In this document: positions 8,456 to 14,929 of the stretch, piece after piece | Layout of the letters: every line of letters begins with the position of its first letter | Numbering within the stretch: the stretch's first letter is position 1 | From: JANQIO01 sp965229625 | GTDB taxonomy: Bacteria > Pseudomonadota > Gammaproteobacteria > Pseudomonadales > Halieaceae | Reading direction: 5' to 3' | NCBI GenBank assembly: GCA_965229625.1 | Contig: CBDDJJ010000001.1 | Location: 1,860,001 to 1,924,000, forward strand | DNA: 64,000 nucleotides | Translations under genes and position numbers: made by a program | Notes under the pieces: generated by a model | Told to the model about the DNA's origin: nothing | Database searches by the model: none | Seen by the model: the letters and a program-made list of their open reading frames with translations, nothing else

Positions 8456-8947
8456 CTACTTGACCCGGTAGAAACTGGAGCCGGTCTGACCGGGCCCCGA
8501 GGAGACCATCACCTCGATCTCGCGGATGTCCTGGGCTTCGAGGAAGGGCTTGTCCTCCACCAGGGTTTCGAGCAGGTAGTGGGAGAGGTCTTCGACAGTG
8601 GTGTTGCGGGCCGGGATGATCAGCGTGTCGGCCTTGAGCAGGATCAGGGTGTCGGCATCGTGGGTGACCCGGTAGTAGTCGCCGTCTTCGGTGATCGTGA
8701 GGTAGGGCGAATCCGCGGGGATCAGCGTGTATTCGTCGAGGCTGTCGCAGAGCTTGCGAATCTGGTTCTTGTAGACCGCGTAGTCGCCCGTCAGTCCGTT
8801 GTGGTCCACCGGCGCCACAATCTTCGCCGACACGCTGAAGTTGTGCCCGTGGAGCCGTTCGCGTTCCGTGGCGGAAAACACGGTGAAGTGCGCCGCTGAG
8901 AATTTATGGCTTTCCTTGTCGATGTGAATCGTTGTGAGTCGTTCCAT
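8456..8947 (-). CDS. 6-pyruvoyl-tetrahydropterin synthase family protein (COG0720), PTPS-III-like
   Basis: A 163-aa T-fold enzyme. Zinc ligands are H20 (FSAAHF), H33 and H35 (LHGHNF). The usual catalytic cysteine of QueD/PTPS (CxxxHGH) is absent; instead E30 gives ExxHGH, the signature of PTPS-III enzymes that make 6-hydroxymethyl-dihydropterin from dihydroneopterin triphosphate and bypass FolB. The segment TTVEDLS corresponds to the family NPTAENLA motif and GSSFY is near the C-terminus. It is divergent from matB and followed closely by repeat E1. QueD activity is unlikely without the cysteine, but activity cannot be proven from sequence. Confidence 0.8.
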   Translation of the reverse strand: MERLTTIHIDKESHKFSAAHFTVFSATERERLHGHNFSVSAKIVAPVDHNGLTGDYAVYKNQIRKLCDSLDEYTLIPADSPYLTITEDGDYYRVTHDADTLILLKADTLIIPARNTTVEDLSHYLLETLVEDKPFLEAQDIREIEVMVSSGPGQTGSSFYRVK

Positions 8948-9026
8948 GGGGATCCAGGTAAGAGGCGTTGAGCTAGTAATCCACAGCGCGGCAGCCCGGT
9001 CAAACAGCCTGTGCTATGGTGGCGCG

Positions 9027-10511
9027 ATGAATGAAAACCTCTTCCTTACGTTGGCTCGCGGCTTTGCGGATCAACCGGACAAGTGCTGCCTGAAGCTGCC
9101 GGAGGGCGGCCAGTGGAGTTTCCGGCAGCTCGATACGCTGTCGGCGCGGATGGCCACGGTGCTGCTGTCCAGGGCGGCGACCGGTGACCGGGTGCTAATG
9201 CAGGTGCAGAAGTGCCCGGAAGCGGTCGCCCTGTACCTTGCCTGCCTGCGGGCCGGACTGGTGCTGGTGCCGCTGAATACCGCTTACACCGACAGCGAAC
9301 TCGACTACTTCCGGCAGGATGCGGAGCCGGCGATTGAAATCGACGATCGCAGCCTGCAGCGCCTGTGCCTCGACAGTAGCCGTGTCGATAGCTATGTCGA
9401 TAAACACAACGACATCGGCGCGGCAGCAGCAGTGGGCGGCAGTGACCTGGCGGCCATCCTCTACACCTCGGGTACCACCGGGCGCTCCAAGGGTGCGATG
9501 CTCAGCCACGAAAATCTGTGCAGCAACGCCCTGACCCTGCACCGGCTCTGGGGATTTGAAGCCGAAGACGTGCTGCTGCACGCCCTGCCGATCTACCACG
9601 TGCACGGGCTGTTCGTGGCCCTGAATACCGCCCTGCTGAATGGCTCGACCATCCTCTTTCATCCACGCTTCGATGTGGCCATCGTCCGCGAGGGCCTTGC
9701 TGAGGCCACCGTGATGATGGGCGTCCCCACCTTCTACACCCGCATTCTGGCGGAACCGGCCATCGACCGGGAAGCCTGCGCGGGCATGCGCCTGTTCATC
9801 TCCGGCTCAGCGCCATTGACCGAGCAGACTTTCGCCGCCTTTGAAGACCGAACCGGCCACCGCATTCTCGAGCGCTACGGCATGTCCGAGACCGGGATGA
9901 TCAGCTCGAACCCCCTGCGGGGTGAACGACTGGCGGGCAGTGTCGGCTTCGCCCTGCCGGAGGTGGAGATTCGCACCTGCGATGACCAGGGGCAAACAGT
10001 GCCCGCAGGAGAAGTCGGCGTCGTCGAGGTGCGCGGTCCCAACGTGTTCAGCGGCTACTGGCGGATGCCGGAGAAAACCGCATCGGAGTTTAGCGAGGAT
10101 GGCTTTTTCATTACCGGCGACCTGGGCCGCCTCGACAGCGACGGCCGGCTCTGGCTGGTGGGACGTGAGAAGGACCTGATCATCTCGGGCGGCCTCAACG
10201 TCTACCCGAAAGAGGTGGAGCTGTGCCTCGACAGCATCGACGGCGTACGGGAAACCGCAGTGATCGGGGTCCCACACCCGGATTTTGGTGAGGCGGTGGT
10301 AGCAGTTTGCGTGATGGACGGCGGGCTGGCGCTGGTGGAAGCCGAGCTTCAGGCAGCGATAGCGGATACACTGGCGCGCTTTAAACAACCGAAAGCATAC
10401 ATCCAGCGCGCGGACTTGCCCCGTAATACGATGGGCAAAGTGCAGAAGAACCGGCTGCGGGATGAGTACCGCGACTGGTTCCAGGCCAGGGATGCCGCTG
10501 CCGCCAAATAA
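9027..10511 (+). CDS. matB: malonyl-CoA synthetase (malonate-CoA ligase)
   Basis: A 494-aa AMP-forming acyl-CoA synthetase read from ATG at 9027 (MNENLFLTLARGF). The ATP-binding loop is ILYTSGTTGRSKGAMLSH. MatB-type segments follow: LPIYHVHGLFVALN, ATVMMGVPTFYTRIL, LFISGSAPLTEQTF and ERYGMSETGMISSNPL, then the hinge GDLGRLDSDGRLWLVGREKD and the C-terminal lysine in PRNTMGKVQKN. It activates malonate or methylmalonate with CoA. It begins an apparent operon with the SDR (15-bp gap) and the transporter. No malonyl-CoA decarboxylase is nearby. Confidence 0.9.
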   Translation: MNENLFLTLARGFADQPDKCCLKLPEGGQWSFRQLDTLSARMATVLLSRAATGDRVLMQVQKCPEAVALYLACLRAGLVLVPLNTAYTDSELDYFRQDAEPAIEIDDRSLQRLCLDSSRVDSYVDKHNDIGAAAAVGGSDLAAILYTSGTTGRSKGAMLSHENLCSNALTLHRLWGFEAEDVLLHALPIYHVHGLFVALNTALLNGSTILFHPRFDVAIVREGLAEATVMMGVPTFYTRILAEPAIDREACAGMRLFISGSAPLTEQTFAAFEDRTGHRILERYGMSETGMISSNPLRGERLAGSVGFALPEVEIRTCDDQGQTVPAGEVGVVEVRGPNVFSGYWRMPEKTASEFSEDGFFITGDLGRLDSDGRLWLVGREKDLIISGGLNVYPKEVELCLDSIDGVRETAVIGVPHPDFGEAVVAVCVMDGGLALVEAELQAAIADTLARFKQPKAYIQRADLPRNTMGKVQKNRLRDEYRDWFQARDAAAAK

Positions 10512-10526
10512 TCACAAGGAACCAGC

Positions 10527-11240
10527 ATGGAGCCCTCCTTTAAAGTAGCCATCATCACCGGCGCCAGCGTCGGCATTGGCGCCGCCGCCGCCGCCCGCTT
10601 CCGTGAGCGCGGCTTTGCCGTTTACAACCTGTCGCGGCGCACTTGCCCGGTAGCGGGTGTCGAGAACCTGTGCTGCGACCTCAGCGACAATGCCGCCATC
10701 GCCAATGCCATCGAACTGCTCACCCCTGTGGTCGAGCAGGCCGCGCAGGTGGCGCTGGTGCACAACGCCTGCCAGATGCTGAAGGACAGCGCCGGCGAGT
10801 GCCCGGATGAGCACCTGCAATCAGCCCTGCAAACCAACGTGATGGCCGCGAACACGCTCAATCGTGCCCTGCTGCCACACATGGGCGATGGCTCCAGCGT
10901 GCTCTACATCGGCTCCACCCTGTCTGAAAAGGCGGTGGCCAACTCGTTCAGCTATGTGATTTCCAAGCACGCGGTCGCCGGCATGATGAGGGCCACCTGC
11001 CAGGACCTGATGGGCAGCGGCATTCACACGGCCTGCATCTGCCCGGGCTTTACCGACACCGAAATGCTGCGCACACACCTGGGTAATGACCAGGACGTGC
11101 TTGACAGCATCGCCGGGCTCAACAGTTTCCAGCGCCTGATCGAGCCGGACGAAATCGCCAGCCTGATCGAGTGGGCGCACCACAACCCGGTGATCAACGG
11201 CGCCATGTTGCACGCCCACCTGGGCCAGCGGGAAAGCTGA
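10527..11240 (+). CDS. short-chain dehydrogenase/reductase (SDR)
   Basis: A 237-aa classical SDR. The nucleotide-binding motif is TGASVGIG near the N-terminus, with NAC in place of the usual NAG at about residue 77. The catalytic pair is in SYVISK (YxxxK), preceded by the serine segment YIGST. PGFTDTEM follows the active site. RBS AAGGAA precedes ATG at 10527. It follows matB by 15 bp and precedes the transporter by 2 bp, so the three genes are probably co-transcribed. Substrate unknown. Confidence 0.85.
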   Translation: MEPSFKVAIITGASVGIGAAAAARFRERGFAVYNLSRRTCPVAGVENLCCDLSDNAAIANAIELLTPVVEQAAQVALVHNACQMLKDSAGECPDEHLQSALQTNVMAANTLNRALLPHMGDGSSVLYIGSTLSEKAVANSFSYVISKHAVAGMMRATCQDLMGSGIHTACICPGFTDTEMLRTHLGNDQDVLDSIAGLNSFQRLIEPDEIASLIEWAHHNPVINGAMLHAHLGQRES

Positions 11241-11242
11241 TC

Positions 11243-12025
11243 ATGGACAGCACCCAGTCGGCAACAAGCACACCGCTGGACCCGGCCCTGCTGGCAGAAC
11301 GCCGTGAGCGCGTGTTCCTTGTGCTGGCCGGGATTTTCATCTGCGCGATGACCATGCTGAACATCCTGGGCATCACGCGCTTTATCCAGCTCGGGCCCAT
11401 GCAGCTCGCGGTGGGCGTGCTGCCCTACCCCATCACCTTCCTGTGCACGGACCTGATCTGCGAGCTGTACGGCAAACGCCGCGCCAATTTCATGGTGACC
11501 CTGGGCCTGGGGCTCAACTTCTTCATCCTCGGCTTTATCTACCTGGGCAACCTGGTGCCGCCGGTAGGCCCCGACTCGTTGCCGCCCTGGCAGCTGATGG
11601 AGCTGGCCGCCCCGGTGAGCCTGCCGAACGGTACGGTGGTAGAACAACAGGTGGAGCTCTACCAACTCATCTATGCCACCACCTCCGGTGCTGTATTTGC
11701 CTCGATGATGGCCTACATCGCCGCCCAGTACTGTGATGTGCAACTGTTTCACTTCTGGAAGCGCGTGACCCGCGGCAAGTACCTTTGGGTGCGCAACAAC
11801 TTCAGCACCATGATCAGCCAGCTGGTAGATTCTTTCATGGTGGTGCTGGTGACCTTCGGCGCCGTGTACCTCGCCGGCGACATGAGCACTGAAACACTGC
11901 TGACCCTGATGTTCTCCAACTACATCTTCAAGTTCTGCGTGGCAGTGATTGATACCGGGCCTTTCTACCTCGGCGTTATACAACTGCGAAAGTACCTCGG
12001 GCTCGCCCCTGGAGAGATCGCCTGA
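11243..12025 (+). CDS. queuosine precursor transporter (YhhQ/VUT family)
   Basis: A 260-aa integral membrane protein with about six predicted spans, read from ATG at 11243. Family features include GVLPYPITFLCTDLICELYGKRRA and the C-terminal SQLVDSFMVVLVTFGAVYL with FSNYIFKF. YhhQ proteins import queuosine precursors (preQ0/preQ1) for tRNA modification. The start is 2 bp after the SDR stop. Repeat E1 begins 9 bp after the stop codon. The divergent ptpS belongs to the COG0720 superfamily that includes QueD, so a 7-deazaguanine or pterin link is possible but unproven. Confidence 0.88.
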   Translation: MDSTQSATSTPLDPALLAERRERVFLVLAGIFICAMTMLNILGITRFIQLGPMQLAVGVLPYPITFLCTDLICELYGKRRANFMVTLGLGLNFFILGFIYLGNLVPPVGPDSLPPWQLMELAAPVSLPNGTVVEQQVELYQLIYATTSGAVFASMMAYIAAQYCDVQLFHFWKRVTRGKYLWVRNNFSTMISQLVDSFMVVLVTFGAVYLAGDMSTETLLTLMFSNYIFKFCVAVIDTGPFYLGVIQLRKYLGLAPGEIA

Positions 12026-12033
12026 GCTGTGGC

Positions 12034-12166
12034 GGATCACTTCCTGTCGCGGGCTCAGCATTGATTTTGCGCCAACGATTCGACTTGCATACCAAGGGAT
12101 AGAGCCCGCCTTTTTGCTGCGAAAAAGGCAAACTCTATCCCTCAAGTTAGGTGCTGGAAGTGACCC
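12034..12166 (+). repeat. nested hairpin repeat E1, copy c
   Basis: Outer arms GGATCACTTCC and GGAAGTGACCC. The inner stem is AGGGATAGAG/CTCTATCCCT and GCCTTTTT-GCTGCG-AAAAAGGC (12108-12129). It begins 9 bp after the transporter stop codon. Same architecture as the copies at 8034 and 8298 but in the opposite orientation. Confidence 0.75.
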
Positions 12167-12198
12167 TTCAGAGAGAAGTGCGGCAGCACCCCTTGAGG

Positions 12199-12478
12199 CA
12201 CAAGCGCCCACGCCACCTGAGTGTGGACAGAACTCATGCGCTTTTTCCGGAAGGAAAAAGGGTATGAGGTCTGCTGCTCGCTGCGCAGAACGTTGAGACA
12301 CAAGCACCCGAGCGAGCTCCGTGTGGACAGCGCTCATGCGCTTTTTCCGGAAGAGAAAAGGGTATGAGCTTTGCTGCCCGATGCGCGGAATGTTGAGGCA
12401 CAAACACCCGCGCCAACTCGGTGTGGACAGGGCTCATGCGCTTTTTCCGGAAGGAAAAAGGGTATGAGTTCTGCTGCT
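12199..12478 (+). repeat. three 100-bp tandem units each carrying hairpin repeat E2
   Basis: The 537-bp gap between the transporter and the cupin gene holds repeat E1 and then three E2 hairpins at 12233-12268, 12333-12368 and 12433-12468, exactly 100 bp apart. Each has CTCATGCG-CTTTTTCC, a GGAA loop, GGAAAAAG (AGAAAAG in the middle copy) and GGTATGAG. Each is preceded by GTGTGGACAG and CACAAGCACCCG-like sequence. Frames crossing the repeats give look-alike peptides that are not credible genes. Beyond 12480 only the cupin leader remains. Confidence 0.85.
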
Positions 12479-12562
12479 CAGTACCGGATCGGGTAGCTTG
12501 CGAGAGAACAATTACCGGGTGAGACTGCGACGGAGGATATCGCCAACCGGTGGAGGACTCCC

Positions 12563-12952
12563 ATGCCCAGCCTGTTCGAACACTTCGCGGTACTCAAACC
12601 TGACCTGCAGCTCGACCAACGGCCGGTAACAGCCGACTTCTATGAGGCCCTGGACCGCGATTACGACCAGTTTCACGGCCACGTGCTGATCTCGGCTTAC
12701 AACTTCGATAGCGACTGGTCCAGCTGGGAGAAGCACCCGGTAGGCGACGAGCTGGTGATGTTGCTTTCTGGCGCAGCAGAGCTGGTCCTCAGTGAGGCCG
12801 GCGTCGAGCGCAGCATCACACTCTCCAGGGCGGGTGACTACGCCTGCATACCCAGGAATACGTGGCACACGGCGCGTATCAGTGCGCCTGCACAGATGGT
12901 GTTCATCACACCCGGCGAAGGCACCGAAAACGCCGCTGGTCCCGGTGATTGA
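12563..12952 (+). CDS. small cupin-domain protein
   Basis: A 129-aa single-domain cupin. The first motif is around HPVGDELVMLLSGAAEL (residues 56-72) and the second around PRNTWHTARI (residues 97-106), with one histidine in each as possible metal ligands. The start ATG follows GGAGGACTCCC. Single-cupin proteins of this size are often enzymes or sensors, but nothing here fixes the substrate. It lies downstream of the E2 tandem array and upstream of YtoQ, with a 62-bp gap to that gene. Confidence 0.75.
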   Translation: MPSLFEHFAVLKPDLQLDQRPVTADFYEALDRDYDQFHGHVLISAYNFDSDWSSWEKHPVGDELVMLLSGAAELVLSEAGVERSITLSRAGDYACIPRNTWHTARISAPAQMVFITPGEGTENAAGPGD

Positions 12953-13014
12953 GAGAATTCGATCCCAAAAGCGGTTAAGAATTTTTTATACTTGGCGCCA
13001 CTAAGGAGCAGTGA

Positions 13015-13455
13015 GTGAACTGGACAATTTATCTTTCTGGAGAAATCCACACCGACTGGCGGCAGCAGCTGGAAGACGGCGCGCGGGCTGCCGATCTTCC
13101 CGTGAGCTTTACCTCGGCGGTAACCGACCACGATGCCAGTGACGCCGCCGGCGACATGCTCGCGCCCAGCAGCGACGGCTTCTGGCGTGATCACAAGTCT
13201 TCCAAGGTCAACGGCATTCGCACCCGCACCCTGATTGAGCAATGCGACGTGGCCGTGGTGCGCTTTGGTGACAAGTACAAGCAATGGAATGCTGCCTTTG
13301 ACGCCGGCTACCTGGCGGCGCTTGGCAAGCCCTATATCACCCTGCACGACGAGGCGATCATTCATCCGCTCAAGGAAGTGGACGCCGGCGCCATGGCCTG
13401 GGCCAGGACGCCGTCCGAGGTGGTGGAGATCCTCAAGTACGTGACCCGCGCCTGA
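13015..13455 (+). CDS. YtoQ-family protein
   Basis: A 146-aa protein using GTG at 13015, 6 bp after AAGGAG. The sequence (IYLSGEIHTDWR, FTSAVTDHDASD, FWRDHKSSKVNGIRT, RFGDKYKQWNAAFDAGY) matches the YtoQ family. This is a nucleoside 2-deoxyribosyltransferase-like fold, judged from the SGEIHTDW and NAAFDAGYLAALGKP segments, but has no assigned biochemical role. The stop overlaps the start of the next gene (TGATG), so the pair is likely co-expressed. Confidence 0.82.
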   Translation: MNWTIYLSGEIHTDWRQQLEDGARAADLPVSFTSAVTDHDASDAAGDMLAPSSDGFWRDHKSSKVNGIRTRTLIEQCDVAVVRFGDKYKQWNAAFDAGYLAALGKPYITLHDEAIIHPLKEVDAGAMAWARTPSEVVEILKYVTRA

Positions 13456-13817
13456 TGACGGCATCCCCCATCTACATGATTACGCGCGAAGACGACATCG
13501 TGCGCGTCGATTTCCTGGGTAGCCCGGAGCGAGATGACATGGTGGCGCTGATGGATGAGCTGGGCAACATGCCCAACTCCAGCCTGCGCCTGTACGTGAT
13601 GATCAAGGCCGAGATCCTGCTGAGTACCGCTGAAGTGCGCGAAGGCGCGGATATCGCCCGCAGCTACGAGTACCAGCCCAGCCGCATCGCCGTGGTAGCC
13701 CCGGGCAGCATCACCTACGGCATCAGCCGTATCTTCAAGGTATTCCGGGAGAGTGACAACACCGAGTTCAGCGTGTTCCGCGAACTGGAAGAGGCGCGGA
13801 ACTGGCTGCGGTCCTGA
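13455..13817 (+). CDS. STAS/SpoIIAA-like small protein
   Basis: A 120-aa soluble protein overlapping the YtoQ stop by one base. The alternating pattern of strands and helices (IVRVDFLGSPERDDMVALMDEL, ISRIFKVFR, EFSVFRELEEARNWL; each quoted in part) and the C-terminal helix ending NWLRS recall SpoIIAA-like/STAS proteins. A similar-looking protein is encoded at 53530-53895 (ending EALDWIQS), which suggests a small paralogous group. Function unknown; family call is by pattern only. Confidence 0.6.
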   Translation: MTASPIYMITREDDIVRVDFLGSPERDDMVALMDELGNMPNSSLRLYVMIKAEILLSTAEVREGADIARSYEYQPSRIAVVAPGSITYGISRIFKVFRESDNTEFSVFRELEEARNWLRS

Positions 13818-13844
13818 CAGCCAGCCCCTTCACTGTTTAGCTAT

Positions 13845-14918
13845 TCAGTAGGCAGCGAGCCGTGACGGCTCGGTGCTGTCGGCGGCGGCCAGGTATTCCT
13901 CCGCCAGCTCTTCCGCCACCAGGTGGGGTGAACGCCGGGCGCGATCAGAGCGGAACAGGATTTCCTGCAGGTTGCTCTCGATCCGGTCCACGTGTTCCCG
14001 CATGACCGCCCTGTCGCTGCCGATGCGCTGGTGGTAGACGTCGATAATGCCGCCGGCGTTGATGAGGAAATCCGGGCAGTAGAGAATGCCACGGTCCCAC
14101 AGGTGGTCTGCCTGGCGCTCATCAGCAAGTTGGTTGTTGGCGGCACCGGCGACGATGCCCGCGCGCAAACCGTCGACCGTCTCGTCGTTCAACACTGCAC
14201 CCATGGCGCAGGGCGCGACCACGTCGGTCTCCAGCGTGAGGATGTCATCGGTAGAGACGACCTGTACGCCGTGCACGTCGCGGGCGCGCCGCAGGTTGGC
14301 TTCATTGACATCGGCACCGTAGACCGTTGCACCGTCTGCCGCCAGCAGGCCGGCGAGGTGGAAGCCGACATTGCCCAGGCCCTGGATCGCTACCCGCAGG
14401 CCGCCCATGGAATCCGCCCCCAGCCGGTACTGTACCGCGGTGCGAATACCGAGGTAGACGCCGTAAGCCGTGGTGGGCGACGGGTCGCCGCCGTGTTCCT
14501 CACCGCTGTTGAAGCCGCTGACATGGGCGGTGCGCTCGGCGATCATGCGCACGTCATCCTCACCCACCCCAGAGTCCTCGGCCGCCACGTAGAGACCACC
14601 CAGGCTGTCAATAAACTCGCCCATGGCATGCAGCAGCGCCGGCGACTTGTCGGCGTGTGGGTTGCCGATAATCACCGACTTGCCGCCCCCAAAGGGTAAC
14701 CCCGCCAGTGCCGACTTGTAGGTCATGCCGCGCGAGAGGCGCAGCACATCGTAGAGTGCCTCGTCGTCGCTCGCGTAGGGGAACATGCGGCAACCGCCGA
14801 CGCCCGAGCCGAGTCGGGTGTTGTGAATGGCGATGATGGCCTTAAGCCCCGTGGCCTTGTCGGAGGCGAAGGCGACTTTTTCGTGATGATCAAATGCCGG
14901 GTTGCTGAATACGCTCAT
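13845..14918 (-). CDS. ldh: leucine dehydrogenase-type amino acid dehydrogenase
   Basis: A 357-aa member of the Glu/Leu/Phe/Val dehydrogenase family. The N-terminal substrate domain has GVGGCRMFPY and LSRGMTYKSALAGLPFGGGKSV with the two catalytic-site lysines. The NAD-binding motif is VAIQGLGNVGFHLA. Leucine dehydrogenases are about 350-365 aa. The enzyme deaminates branched-chain amino acids to 2-oxo acids. It is 11 bp downstream of the indolepyruvate ferredoxin oxidoreductase-like gene, which can oxidise 2-oxo acids, so the two likely form a catabolic operon. Leucine is the most likely substrate, but valine or phenylalanine cannot be excluded. Confidence 0.87.
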   Translation of the reverse strand: MSVFSNPAFDHHEKVAFASDKATGLKAIIAIHNTRLGSGVGGCRMFPYASDDEALYDVLRLSRGMTYKSALAGLPFGGGKSVIIGNPHADKSPALLHAMGEFIDSLGGLYVAAEDSGVGEDDVRMIAERTAHVSGFNSGEEHGGDPSPTTAYGVYLGIRTAVQYRLGADSMGGLRVAIQGLGNVGFHLAGLLAADGATVYGADVNEANLRRARDVHGVQVVSTDDILTLETDVVAPCAMGAVLNDETVDGLRAGIVAGAANNQLADERQADHLWDRGILYCPDFLINAGGIIDVYHQRIGSDRAVMREHVDRIESNLQEILFRSDRARRSPHLVAEELAEEYLAAADSTEPSRLAAY

Positions 14919-14929
14919 GCCCAGGGTCC

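Noticed and set aside
11024..12403. 459-codon open frame on the minus strand across the transporter and the repeats
   Set aside because: It overlaps the well-supported transporter and SDR genes on the opposite strand and its product is compositionally abnormal.
7921..12478. CRISPR array or integron attC sites as an explanation for the repeats
   Set aside because: Repeats are hairpin modules of 36 and about 140 bp with no regular spacers, no cas genes, no integrase and no RYYYAAC/GTTRRRY core pair.
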